64,000 nt of DNA, taken from Closterium sp. NIES-65. Lineage: Eukaryota > Streptophyta > Zygnematophyceae > Desmidiales > Closteriaceae. The notes beneath the pieces were generated by a model. It was not told the DNA's origin and did not search any database. It saw only the letters and a list, made by a program, of their open reading frames with translations. The translations under genes and the position numbers were made by a program. Each line of letters begins with the position of its first letter. The first letter of the stretch is position 1. The stretch covers positions 310,001 through 374,000 of the forward strand of contig CANXME010002098.1 in the NCBI GenBank assembly GCA_948144175.1. The letters are read 5' to 3'. Shown piece after piece: positions 42,101 through 52,498 of this stretch.

Positions 42101-45100
42101 CATCAAGGATGTGCATCAAGGACACGCAGCGTTCACACCTCGTGCACTCCGCCGCTCGCTCGTTCCGTCCCATCCCTTCCACTTACCCACCCGCTCACTC
42201 CCCTCCTCCCCCATCCACGTTCCCAAGCCCTCGTCACCCCCACTGGCAGCCCTGGGCCTGGCGAATGCAGGGGGTTCGTGCTTCACGCGCTCCCAACAGG
42301 CAGCAGCTTCTCTCTCGGTTAGGTTTGCCTTCCCTTCCACTTCTCACTCGCTCCGTTCCCCCTCGCCCACGCACTCCCTTCACACTCTCCCCCCACCCCA
42401 GCCCTGGGTCTGGCGAGCACAGTGGGCAGATGCTTCCAGGCGTTCCCAACGGGCGGCAGCTTCTCGCTCGTTCATTCCCACTTCCCCACTCGCCCACCTT
42501 CCCCTCCTCCCCTTTTCCCCCCTGCCCTTAACCCCAGCTCTAGGCCTGGCGAACACAGTGGGGTCGTGCTTCCAGGCGTTCCCCACGGGCGGCAGCTTCT
42601 CACGGTCGGCAGTGAGTGACGACTGTGGCGCCGCCACCGGCATGGCAGGCGTGGTGTCCGTGCTGCTCGTGCTGCTCACCCTCATGTTCCTCACGCCCCT
42701 CTTCCAGTTCCTGCCCCTGCCTGTGCTCGGAGGTATTCGTGGGGATGTGGGGATTGGGGGGTGGGGGGTTTGGGGGACTGGGGGGGTCAGGAGGGATGGG
42801 GATGGGGACGGAGGAGTGGAGGTATGGTGATATGAGGCGTGCATGCATGCTGTGCTGCTCGTGCTGCTCGCCCTCATGTTGCTCACGCCCCTCTTCCAGT
42901 TCCTGCCCTGCCTGTGCTCGGAGGTGAGACGTGGGGAGGGGTGCAAAAGGAAAGGGAGGGTGGGGCGATAGATGTGTGCCTGTGGTGAGTCCATGGTCAT
43001 GGTTCTTGTCACTACCCCACGACCCCCCCCCCCCCCCACCTCAACTACCCCCCTCCCCCACGAACCACCCCCCACTATCCTCGTCCCCCTCCCCCACCAC
43101 CACCACCACAACCACGAATCATTACAAGCCTCATATAACATTCCACGCCGCCCTTCCCCATGCCAACAGCCATCCGTATGTGGGCTGGTGGACTACGAGG
43201 AGGCAGCCTTTCTGCTGCGCGTGGACCATCACCATCATCAACATCGCAACCACCATCGCCACCGCCATCAGCAAAATTACAATGCTCTACCTAACATACC
43301 TTCCCTCTTCCCCCTCCCCAACTCTCGCCAACAGCCATCCTGGTGTCATCGGTGTGTGGGCTGGTGGACTACGAGGAGGCGGCGTTTCTCCTGCGAGTGG
43401 ATCCCAAGGACTTTGTCGTGTGGATGCTCGCCTTCTGCGGCACGCTCTTCTTCGGCATCCAGGTGCGCTCACCTCCTGCCTTCAGGTTCGGATCTGCTGC
43501 GTTCCTCTGTGTCAATCACACGGGCGTCTACAGTCCCTATCCCACCCATCAGACGAGAATGCAGCTGGAGGGAGTCATTTCCCTGCCTTCCATTGTCACC
43601 TAGTTGTTGTTTCATAATCCACGCATCCCCGTCCCGCCTCCCTGCGCCCTTCTTCCCCTCTCCACTCCATGGCACACAGACATGGTTGACGGTGGCGGTG
43701 GTGATATCACTCGGCTTTGAGATGAACGAGTCGGCCATCGGGCATTGTGAGGAGCATTGCTCTTATCAACCCCCACTCTCGCCCTTCCTCCCTCCACTTT
43801 GTTTTCCCCCCAACCCCTTTGCCAAACAGACGGGGGTGATGGTGGCGGTGGTGATATCCTTGGGCTTCATGATCAACGAGTTGCCCAACGCGCAGTGTGA
43901 GGAGCTGGGACGGCTGCGTTGCTCTTACCAACCCATCCCTTTCGCCCTTCCTTCCCCCCCTCGTCTTCCCTGCCCCATACCTTGTCATACAGACGGGGGT
44001 GATGGTGGCGGTGGTGATATCCCTCGGCTTCGTCATAAATGAGTCGGCAAACGCGCAGTGTGAGGAGCTGGGGCGGCTGCCTGGCACCACAGTGTACCGC
44101 ACAGTGCAGCAGTACCCTGATGCCAAGGTCACCCCTGGGATTGCCGTCATCAAATGCCACTCCCACCTGTGAGCCACCTCTTGCCTCGCCCCTGTGAGAA
44201 CACCATCGCACCCTCGCACCCTCACCCACGCCCTGCTTTCACAGGCTTACACCACCCACTCTGCTTTCACAGGCTTACACCACCCACTCTGCTTTCCTGA
44301 TTCGTTTGCAACGTAGCCTGGTGTCTCTATCCGTCCATCTGCTGGCTAACTTGCTCTGGGTGCTCTCCCTTCCACCCCTCCCCCCCATCTCCCCCAGGTA
44401 CTTTGCGAATGTGAGCAACCTGCGGGACGTGCTAAGGCGCTACGAGGGGCTCACCAGCAGAACGCCCCTTCCCGCCCCCACCCCCGCCACCACCCCCACA
44501 CGCTCCTCCCCCACTGCCACCGCCGTTGCCACACCTGCCGCCAGCACCCGCAACAGCACCCCCAGCCCTGCCCGATCCTCCACCAGTCCTAGCAGCCTGG
44601 CTCGGCGAGCCAGCGACGGGAGCTTAGACGGCCGCACCAGCAGCTTCAGGAGCGGTGGGAGCAGCAGGGGTGGGGGAGGGGGGAGCGGGAGCAGTGGGGG
44701 AAGCGGAGATTGTGACGTGGAGGAGGGAGCGGGGGCAGGCGAGGCACTGGTGTCACCAGTAGAATCGTCGGCAAGGGAACAGCAGGGGGGGAGAGGAGCT
44801 GCGGCAAAAGGAAGAGCATTGGGTGCGACGAACGTGCCTATAGAGTACGTGATTATAGACATGACGTCAGTACATGCAGTGGACTCAGCAGCGTGCCATG
44901 CATTGAGAGAGATCTGCCTGGAGTACCAGGCGAGGGGGGTGCGCCTGGCCCTTGCCAACCCCAGTGATGCAGTCATGCAGAGACTCACACGGGCGGGGAT
45001 CCCCGACCTGATTGGGCGGCAGTGGTTCTTTGTGCGGATCTTTGATGCCGTGCAGCTCTGCAAGGCTGACATGGCGTGTCGCCACGCTGCGGCCTCTGGT

Positions 45101-46003
45101 GCGCTGCCACCTGGCGGGTTCATGGTTGCTGACGTGGAGCAGCAGAGGGTGGGGCAGCAGCGGCAGCATCAGCAGCAGCAGCAGCAGCAAGAGCAGCGGA
45201 GGGTCATGGTGCGGCCGCGTTCGTTTTCAGAGGACGTCAGGGTTGCTGCTCGGCCTGCACAGGCAGATGGGCGGGTGGACAGAGGTGTGCGCGCTGGCGG
45301 AAGGGACAGACAGGGTGACGGACAGGGCCAGGTGGCAGGGGGAGGGAGGGGGCGGACAGTGACGTGGGGCGTGCAGGGGACAAGAGCACAGGGGGCTACA
45401 GAGAGAAGCAGTGGGGATGGGGCGGGTGGGGTGGGGGTGGGTATTGGATCAGTGGTTGGGTCAGCAGCAGTGAGGGCGAGGGGGTCAGAGGGCAGTGGCA
45501 GGGAGGGGAGCATGGCAGGGTGGCCGGAGGAGGATGAGTTTCCTGGCAGCCCCGACTACGGCATTGTCATGCCTGCTGGGGGCATTGCTGCTGCCGCTGC
45601 CTCCAGTGCAGCTGCTGGGCTGGCAGAGGCAGGGGCAGGTGATGGGGAAGGGGAAGGCCCATCAGGCGTGGGTGTGGCATCACCTGAGTTTCCACCTCTG
45701 GATGGGTTTGACGTGCAGGCGTTTTCAGCGCCTGAGGTGATGCAGTCAGAGTATGTGCTGGCGGATGCGGAGGAGGAAGAGTCGGAGTGGGTGAGAATAC
45801 GACGGGATAGGAAGAGGAGGCAGAGACGTGCAACGGCTAGGCCGGATGATGACCGGGAGAGCACAGGGCAAGAAGAGGCTGATGAAGATGGCCGTCCTAC
45901 TTGCCCTGTGTGCCATGGCTTTCTGCCTTTGGCTGATGGTCAGACGCCAGATTATGAGCCTAGTCATGTCCTTGTGGACTACTGTGTTTGCTTTAGTGAC
46001 TAA
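39137..46003 (+). CDS. SULTR/SLC26-type sulfate transporter with STAS domain and long tail
   Basis: Exons 39137-39579, 39907-39981, 40291-40630, 41190-41487, 42538-42732, 43335-43462, 43993-44168, 44398-46003 (1086 residues, against 650-700 usual). It is an anion:proton symporter type. The family signature is in exon 1 (DMVAGLSVGFMIIPQGMAYA and GLYTGFVPCLVY). It is followed by multiple membrane segments, QELVGALGLANTVGS, FPTGGSFSRSAV and VISLGF. The STAS domain starts near residue 551 (YFANVSNL), is interrupted by ~125 Ser/Pro/Gly-rich residues, and resumes with EYVIIDMTSVHAVDSAA and FVRIFDAVQLC. About 310 low-complexity residues then follow, ending in a CPVCHG-containing segment. Membrane location (plasma membrane, tonoplast or plastid) cannot be told. 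Introns contain partial copies of exons 4 to 7. Confidence 0.9.
40883..41134 (+). pseudogene. Two upstream partial copies of SULTR exon 4
   Basis: The copy at 40883-40960 is badly diverged. The copy at 41017-41134 is nearly perfect (HLGKRHKRLRILRTLG through NPWHIRV) and has a CCCCCAG acceptor, but runs into intron-like sequence with no good donor. The functional exon starts at 41190. Confidence 0.78.
41648..41714 (+). pseudogene. Downstream partial copy of the end of SULTR exon 4
   Basis: Encodes ASAVYLETIAVTKMLAARNGY, a close match to ASAAYLETIAIAKTLAAKNGY in exon 4 (41398-41460). It lacks splice sites and abuts a 38-bp minisatellite. Confidence 0.75.
41707..41820. repeat. 38-bp minisatellite in SULTR intron 4
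   Basis: Three tandem copies of a 38-bp unit beginning AATGGGTACATGCACGAGG. The first copy grows directly out of the duplicated exon 4 fragment (its AATGG is the codon pair of that copy). Confidence 0.9.
41897..42121. repeat. 13-bp minisatellite in SULTR intron 4
   Basis: About 17 almost perfect copies of AAGGATGTGCATC. As 13 is not a multiple of three, all three plus-strand frames give the same 13-residue repeat and stay open. Confidence 0.95.
42250..42472 (+). pseudogene. Two upstream partial copies of SULTR exon 5
   Basis: The copies at 42250-42320 and 42402-42472 each follow a CAG acceptor. They reproduce LGLAN-G-CF-AFPTGGSFS-S up to the same breakpoint, then turn into intron sequence. 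The functional exon begins at 42538. Confidence 0.78.
42848..42932 (+). pseudogene. Downstream partial copy of the end of SULTR exon 5
   Basis: Matches 42655-42732 (VLLVLL-LM-LTPLFQFLP and CLCSE-type ending), with one or more base deletions that shift the frame. It still ends at a GTGAGA donor. Confidence 0.7.
43170..43228 (+). pseudogene. Upstream partial copy of SULTR exon 6
   Basis: After GCCAACAG it reads into CGLVDYEEAAFLLRVD like the functional exon 43335-43462, lacks the first codons, and breaks off in a CAC/CAT-rich stretch. Confidence 0.75.
43680..43920 (+). pseudogene. Two upstream partial copies of SULTR exon 7
   Basis: Copies at 43680-43750 and 43830-43920, both after ACAG acceptors, encode the VAVVISLGF block, with LPNAQCEELGRL in the second. 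Both run into CTCTTATCAACCC or a close variant and lack the rest of the exon. The functional copy is 43993-44168. Confidence 0.78.
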
Positions 46004-46878
46004 CCTGGCATGTACACTTCAAATTAATTTTCTAATGAACGATTTGCCTCACCCATTATTGTAGGGAGCGGTGGTGGCGCCGCTACCGAGATGGCGAAGG
46101 GAGCTTCGGTTAGCGGAAACGAATGCGATCAATTCAGGCCACCACTTCGCTGCAAGATCTTTTCCGACACACGCCAGATCTCCAGCGGTGGCCCCACAGT
46201 TCAGTTTTTTCAAAAGACCGCTTCCGTCAAGACAGCGACACATGTCTGTTCCAGCTGTACAGCAGTAAAGCACCGAAGAAAGACCTGATTGGTGGATGCT
46301 TTTTTGTCTGTCCCCTTGTAGTAAAAAACCACCAATTTGCTTTGGCAGGCAAGCCAAACCGTGTGATGTGAGACCAAAGGCGACCCGGCAGCACACCAGC
46401 ACCGAATTCCTCCGAAAACGTGACGTACTGTGCTTTCCTTCCATGCAGTTTCCGCTTACAGCTTCCACAGTCCCTGCGATGTCGCTCACACACCAACTCG
46501 GCGAAGTTGTTCGCAGAAGTCGTTTGTAACTGCAACTTTCACGAAGATGTCTGACGAAACGTTTTCGCCATCCTACGAAGGTGTCATAAGTTCGCCAGTG
46601 CTCTTGAGAAATCTGATGCCCTCACTTCCACCATTTTCTTCTGCACCTCGTGTCACGCTTGAACGGCCCAGACCTTGCGTCACTCCAGGCAACGCCATCA
46701 CCTCGCCACCGTCCCACTCCTCTGTTGTCCCCTCCTGTGTTCCTCATTTGGTCCAGCCACACCACTCCACTGCAGGTTAGGTGCAGCATCGTGGCCCTGC
46801 CACCCACACGCAGTATTCACGAGTTTAGGGCTTTGGTCGTTGGAATTCGCGTTTGAGTTTATCGTCGCTAGTGCATGG
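46004..46878. other. Intergenic region between SULTR and AP2/ERF genes
   Basis: About 870 bases without a recognised gene. It should contain the SULTR 3' end and the promoter and 5' UTR of the AP2/ERF gene. The ERF reading frame stays open back to 46675, but that part is not conserved in appearance. Confidence 0.5.
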
Positions 46879-49668
46879 ATGACGGAATCCGCTCTTTGCC
46901 TGCCTCGCATGTCCCCCCATCACCACCGTGCCGCACACTACGGCGACCCGGCTTCCTCGCATTACGCCCGTTCGTCGCAGTCGCCAGGGCAATCGCTGCC
47001 GCATTCTGATTCGTCGCCTTTGTCGCACGTCCATCGTCGTTCTCATGTCGCCTCCCCCGCCGCTTCGCCCGTCGCGCCTCTCTTGCTGGATTCGTCTCAA
47101 TCCTCCCCAATGCTCGAGTCGTCTACCGCTTTTTACGATACCTTATCAGTAGCCTGGCCTCATCAAGCGCGTCCCGAATCCGAGCCGCTCCCCTCCGGCG
47201 CGCAGATGATCGGGGTCGAGGCGCCCCGACATCAGATGATCGGCAAGCGCCGAATGCGGGGGAACAGCGCGCCTCGCGTGGTGATTCTGCCGCCCATGAA
47301 GCAAATCAAGATTGAACCGGCGCGTATCGTCAGCGTCGACGTGCCTGGCGGGAAGGCTCTTGTGGGGGAGGTGATATCCGGGCCGGATGCTGCCGCCATT
47401 GACGTGTCAGTTCCTGGTTGGTCCGCCGCCGTGCCCCAGTCGCCGTTCAGCCCGTTCCCTCCGCCACCGCACGAAGCACCGCTCCCCGCGCCCACCGCAT
47501 CCTCCGCCCCTGTTCCGCCGTGCGCCCCCCCTGCGCCTGTTTCCGCCGCCGCCTCCCCCCTCCGCTGCCCTCCGCCGAGCTTTCAGGAGCTCGCGGCGCG
47601 CACCCCCCGTTACAAGGGCGTCCGGCAGCGCAAGTGGGGGCGGTGGGTGTCGGAGATCCGCGAACCACGGCGCCGATCACGCATCTGGCTTGGTTCATAC
47701 TCGAGCGCGGAAGAGGCGGCGCGCGTGTACGACATGGCGGCGCGGATGCTGCGAGGCGACGCGGCCGGGAGTCTCAACTTCCCCGACAGCCACCAGGACG
47801 TGCCGCTGCCGCCTGCCATCGCCGAGTCGCTCGTCCGCGTGTGTCAGGAGGTTGCGGAGGACGCGGCTCGCGCGGAAGGAGGCGGAGGAATGGGAGGGAA
47901 CGCAGAGCAAAGGTCCCTCCGTGCGGAAGCTCTATCGTCCGATTCGTCGCCAGAGGAGGAGTCGGACAGTAATCCGACGGCCGTGCAGGCAGCAAGCAGC
48001 TGCGGCGCGGGTAGCGTGTTTTGCGCGCGCTCCGTCCCCACCGCCGAGATCTCCAGCCACGTGTCGCCGCACTCTCTCGCCTCCGCCACCCGTCCCGCCC
48101 CCTCCGCCGTGTTTCGCGTTTCCGCTGCGAATGTGTCCCCAACAAGCTTTCCCTCGCCCAGCGCACGGCCGTTCTCCGCTCCTCGCTTTCCCCCCATGGT
48201 GGAAATCCCGCCGCAAAAGGCGCCTCCAGACGTGATCGTGCTCCCCGACTCGCCAGCAGCAGAGACGGCGGAGGTTGAGGATCGAGCTGATGGCGACGCT
48301 GCAACGCGCGGATCGCGCATGACCCCCGCGGCCTGCACCGCTCGCCCGCACAGCGTACACGTGAGCAGCAGCGGTGGCTCCACGGATGACCGCCCCGCCG
48401 CTCCTCCTGCGCCCCGCCCTTCACCTCTTCCCTCCACTTCCGCGGCCAACCCTACCGCCACTACTGTCACACCTGGCCCTCACACTGCTGCTGCTGCGCC
48501 TACACCGGGTGTGCTTGCTGCTGCAGCGAGTGTGGCCGCAGCAGTGGGTGTGCCTGCGAGCGCGTCCCCCAGTGCGCGTGCCCCCACGGCCGCAGTGCAC
48601 GCGCTGGCGCAGCTGCTCTCCTCCCTCGCTGCCCTCGGCTCCGCGCTCTCCCTGCCGCCGCCTGCCCTCGCGCCAAACAACAGCAGCACTGCCCATGTGC
48701 TTGGGCACGACGGTCAGGCGCCAGGCAGCAGCATCCATGCAGGAGGGGACAATGTTCAGGTGCCAGGAAGCAGCATCCATGCAGGAGGGGACAATGTTCA
48801 GGTGCCAGGAAGCAGCATCCATGCAGGAGGGGACAATGTTCAGGTGCCAGGAAGCAGCGTTCAGGGCCCCGAAAACAACAGCAGCCTTCTGGGCGCAGCA
48901 GCAGCGCGGGAGCAGCTGATGCGCATCCTGCAGTCACCCCTGTTACAGTCACACCGCACGCTTGCTGCTGGCGGGCAGGGGGGGCATGAGGGACATGCGG
49001 AGCAGCAGCGGCAACAGCAGCAACAGATGCATGAACCGCCATTCCAGTTCCTGCCTCCCAGTGCTGCTGCCAGCAACATAGCTGCGAGTGACGTGGTTGT
49101 TGGGAACACGCAGGTGCCTCCGCCTGCTTCCGCACGGCCCACATCTCCCCCACCACCACTCCAGGGCTCCGTTCCTGCTGGCCTGCTCCGCACGTCCCAT
49201 CCTTCTCCCCCTCCCCACAACATGCCTGCTGCTGCTTCCCTGCTGTCAGCCTCACCTCCCCCTCCCCAGCCTCCCTTGGTTGTACCCCCTGCGTCCCCCC
49301 AGCCCCCCTGCTCTCCGCCCCCTGCGCCCCCCCAGCCCCCCTGCACTGCGCCCCCGGCGTCCCCCAGCCCATACAGCAGCGCCTTCGACTTCGAGCCGCT
49401 GCTGCTGCTGGCAGGCGACGAGGGGGAGGGGGGGGAGGGGCAGAGAGGGGAGGCTGCAGCTGGGGAAGGCGTAACTGCACTGGAGTACGGGCAGGGAGAG
49501 GGGGGAGAGGAAGGGGAGGAGAGGAGTGTGCATGCGGCCATGGCTGCTGCGGCAGCGGCTGCAGTGGAGGCGAGTGAGCATCATGGGCAGGGAGGGGGCA
49601 TGGACCGTGCAGTGTCAGCCACAGCAGAGCAGTTCCACATGTGGCAGCAGCAGCTGTGGGAGCTGTAG
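46879..49668 (+). CDS. AP2/ERF-domain transcription factor
   Basis: Single-exon gene of 929 residues, counted from ATG 46879 (MTESALC). An in-frame extension upstream to 46675 exists but looks like UTR. The single AP2 DNA-binding domain lies at about residues 245-303 ([44 protein letters not shown]), placing it in the ERF/DREB superfamily by one domain and the WVSEIREP strand. Such factors bind GCC-box or DRE elements in the nucleus. Outside the domain the protein is Pro/Ala/Ser-rich, with a Gln-rich stretch and a Glu/Gly-rich acidic C-terminus that could activate transcription. A 14-residue unit ([14 protein letters not shown]) is repeated near residues 617-663. Lack of introns is usual in this family. 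Confidence 0.86.
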   Translation: MTESALCLPRMSPHHHRAAHYGDPASSHYARSSQSPGQSLPHSDSSPLSHVHRRSHVASPAASPVAPLLLDSSQSSPMLESSTAFYDTLSVAWPHQARPESEPLPSGAQMIGVEAPRHQMIGKRRMRGNSAPRVVILPPMKQIKIEPARIVSVDVPGGKALVGEVISGPDAAAIDVSVPGWSAAVPQSPFSPFPPPPHEAPLPAPTASSAPVPPCAPPAPVSAAASPLRCPPPSFQELAARTPRYKGVRQRKWGRWVSEIREPRRRSRIWLGSYSSAEEAARVYDMAARMLRGDAAGSLNFPDSHQDVPLPPAIAESLVRVCQEVAEDAARAEGGGGMGGNAEQRSLRAEALSSDSSPEEESDSNPTAVQAASSCGAGSVFCARSVPTAEISSHVSPHSLASATRPAPSAVFRVSAANVSPTSFPSPSARPFSAPRFPPMVEIPPQKAPPDVIVLPDSPAAETAEVEDRADGDAATRGSRMTPAACTARPHSVHVSSSGGSTDDRPAAPPAPRPSPLPSTSAANPTATTVTPGPHTAAAAPTPGVLAAAASVAAAVGVPASASPSARAPTAAVHALAQLLSSLAALGSALSLPPPALAPNNSSTAHVLGHDGQAPGSSIHAGGDNVQVPGSSIHAGGDNVQVPGSSIHAGGDNVQVPGSSVQGPENNSSLLGAAAAREQLMRILQSPLLQSHRTLAAGGQGGHEGHAEQQRQQQQQMHEPPFQFLPPSAAASNIAASDVVVGNTQVPPPASARPTSPPPPLQGSVPAGLLRTSHPSPPPHNMPAAASLLSASPPPPQPPLVVPPASPQPPCSPPPAPPQPPCTAPPASPSPYSSAFDFEPLLLLAGDEGEGGEGQRGEAAAGEGVTALEYGQGEGGEEGEERSVHAAMAAAAAAAVEASEHHGQGGGMDRAVSATAEQFHMWQQQLWEL
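48736..48861 (+). repeat. In-frame 42-bp tandem repeat in the AP2/ERF coding sequence
   Basis: Three nearly identical 42-bp units encode the 14-residue repeat [14 protein letters not shown], with a diverged partial unit on each side. The period keeps the frame, so copy number may vary without destroying the protein. Confidence 0.92.
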
Positions 49669-50572
49669 CACGCTCTGCTCTTGGCTCCCTGCTCTTGCGC
49701 TCATGGGTCGTGTGAATCTCGTGTGTCGGCTGCTGCTGAAACTGCTGGAGCTTTGGTTTTAAGGTCATGATCATCAGGCTTCAGTCTGCAGTGCATGAAG
49801 TGTTGGGGTTTCTTTTCTTTTGTCTTTCTCTTGTTTTTCGTGTGTTTTGTTTGCTGCTCGACAGGCCTCACCCGATATCATGCACCTCGGCTACAAGGCC
49901 CCTCTATTACCGTATCTTCCAAGGGGTTGGCCTTCGCTTGAAGGGCATCCCGTATAGCCACACACCACTAATGGTGGCTATGTGATGTTGGAGTTCCTTC
50001 AAGTGTTGTGGAGGCCCATGCTATCTGGTGATGCCAATTTTAGACTTTTGCTTGCATATTGTGAACCATTTAATTACATCTGCTTGTTTCTTTATCATGT
50101 ATTTCATGCTTTCGGCTATGGCAGTATAAGAGAGCTGAACTCAGAAAGGAAAACACGATAAGAGTCTTTTCTGAATATGATAGATTAGCTAATCAGATTC
50201 ATTGTAGGGGCGCTGTTATATTTTATACATTTCTTTTGGCGGTCTATATAATCTATATAATCACAACATCGTGGGGATAGCCTAGCTAGTTTGGGTCAAC
50301 TCAACTCCCAGCCACACAGCACACTTCACCCGACGTACGGGCTGAAGATGCACCCGCCAGGCCAGAAAAGCGGATCTATTCCACGGAGTCGTCACTGTTG
50401 CGGACAGATAGGGGAGCGAATCTGACGTGGCGCTGTGAGCCTTTTTGAACCACTTCTCCTCACCTTCATCTGGTTTGTTTGGCTTTCCCAGTTCAAACCA
50501 TCTCACTTGTCCGCAGAGCAATTTCGACAGTGCATCAGTTTAGTGACGACCAGACGAGAACACATCGCCACC
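49669..50572. other. Intergenic region between AP2/ERF and GCSH genes
   Basis: About 900 bases, AT-rich in the middle (49985-50270) with a short TCTATATAA direct repeat near 50244. The right end must contain the GCSH promoter. Nothing else recognised. Confidence 0.5.
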
Positions 50573-51444
50573 ATGGCTCTCAGGTTAGTGTTAGCCTGAA
50601 TTCTCGTGCAATTTATGTTGATTCAGCGTTTTGATAGCGATGGTTTGTATTGCGCAGAGTGTTCGCGTCGCAGGCCGCCACATCCCTGAGGGTTCGTTGC
50701 CTTCCAGCGACAGACAGCCTCATTGCTCCCTTCTGGCGATCATTCGCTTCTGGTGAGTTAACATTTTCTTTATTAACAGCATAATATAATCATGAAATTC
50801 CAGCATCTGAAACAATACAATCTCATTCCGTGCTGCAGCTGCAGAGAACCGGAAGTATTTGAAATCACATGAATGGGTCGAAGTGAACGGCGAGGTCGGA
50901 ACAGTCGGCATCTCAGATTTCGCCCAAGTGAGTAATAATGTGGCGTTTCGCTTCCGTGTTTAAATTTGACTCCCAACGGCCTAGACTGAGACGATTTTCC
51001 GCCTGGCAGAATGAGTTGGGAGAGCTCGTGTTCGTGGACATGCCAAAGGCCGGCACGCAGGTCAGCAAGGGACAAACATTCGGCGTGGTGGAGAGCGTGA
51101 AGGCCGCCAGTGACGTGTACTCGCCCGTCACTGGAGAGGTTGTTGAGACGAACGAGGAGCTCGGCAGCAACCCTGCCCTGGTGAGTCTCACGCATCTGTC
51201 TTTCGCAAACAAATTAAAAAGCAGATTGCGGAACAACAGGACGATTACACTGCTTTCCCAGTCTCCCGTTCTTCCCGTCCCGTGTGACATTGTGCTGACT
51301 TCCCGTCCCTTATTACGTCAGGTGAATACCTCTCCCTTTGCTGATGGGTGGATCATGAAGGTGAAGATTGCCAACCCCGCAGAGCTGAACGACTTGCTTG
51401 ATGATGACGCTTACAACAAGCACTGCGAGGCTTCAGCACACTAA
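50573..51444 (+). CDS. GCSH: Glycine cleavage system H protein, mitochondrial
   Basis: Exons 50573-50583, 50658-50752, 50839-50927, 51010-51180, 51322-51444 (162 residues, the usual precursor length). Residues 1-35 are Arg/Ser/Ala-rich and uncharged by acids, a mitochondrial targeting peptide split by the first, very short (11-base) coding exon. The mature part begins near [12 protein letters not shown]. The lipoyl-attachment Lys96 lies in [21 protein letters not shown] and [12 protein letters not shown] complete the fold. H protein shuttles the aminomethyl intermediate between P, T and L proteins. In plants it serves photorespiration. Confidence 0.95.
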
Positions 51445-52498
51445 AGAACTGGCCTTGGCATGCTGTAATTCCATTGTTACGCCACAGTAATGTGATTTGC
51501 CATTCTTTTGGTCCCTCACACGTTATGAGGCATGACAGACACCCCGGAACAGAAAGAAGCACCCTATTCTCACATTTTCGTCCTCAGCCAGCTTTGAGAA
51601 AGCAATTGAAAGCTGGCGATTGTATGCCGCTTCTAATGAGTTAGACAGTGTATGATTGATGTATTTGCTATGCATTATGTACATGTTCCTTCACGGTGTA
51701 AGACTATCTGGGAGAGTTCTGGTTGAGAACTGCAATATATAGGGTTCCTTTTCTACGTATTCCAGCTTCTATGTACGCATAAAACCATTCCATGTCATAA
51801 GCTCGTTGCTTGTTTCGGATCATACAGTATACTGCAGGGAACCACCTGTCTGCGATATTATGCGGCACGTGAAATTTTAAACCAATTAGCGGATATGAGA
51901 TTCGATTATTGGTTGAGACCTTTTGTTTTCTCACCCTTTATTGGTGTTGTTGCGACAGCTCGAATGGGGTTGACTCCCTCACTTTCACTTTACACGGAAT
52001 GCTCAATGAGCGACGTCTGGCAGTGACGTGGCCGATGCTGGGCGGAGAACGAGGCGTGGTACTTGCCCTGGGTGTTCTGTGCCACCTCGATCGCACGCGC
52101 GCCAGGCCTTCAACCTCCAGTCAGCTTCGTTCCCCCCAGTTTCCAGAAACCTACCTTGCCCCTCTTCCCCGCACGCGCTGATCACTGACTGTTGTCGCGA
52201 ACACATGTGTCGGTGTCTAGACCCGTTGTCCAATCACAATATGCGTCTATGCATCTGCGCTTCCCCATTCCCCACTCCCTCTCCACGATTCACTCCCCCC
52301 ACCCGTCAGGCCTCCGCCCTTTCCCCGCATTGTGTCTTCAACATCGCGGCTCGTCTCTATTCAACACCACCCACCACCAATGTCTCTCCATCCCCTTGAA
52401 AAGCACCAGCATTTTTCGAGTTCAGTGCCGGGACTCCGTTCATTCCTCCGCCTCCACTACCGTCTCTGCGAATCGTTGATATCACGCAAATCTCAACG
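51445..52498. other. Intergenic region between GCSH and CtpA genes
   Basis: About 1 kb with only short unconvincing ORFs. The last 400 bases are pyrimidine-rich and probably include the CtpA 5' UTR. Confidence 0.5.

Noticed and set aside
41901..42830. ORF with Cys-Ile-Lys-Asp-Val-His repeats
   Set aside because: It is the translation of the 13-bp minisatellite in SULTR intron 4 continuing into decoy exon copies in the wrong frame.
46675..46878. N-terminal extension of the AP2/ERF ORF by 68 codons
   Set aside because: The sequence is unlike the rest of the protein, and MTESALC at 46879 is a more natural start. Only a 5' RACE could decide.
47387..48235. Arg-rich ORFs in other frames of the AP2/ERF gene
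   Set aside because: High GC content keeps alternative frames open. The AP2 domain fixes the true frame.
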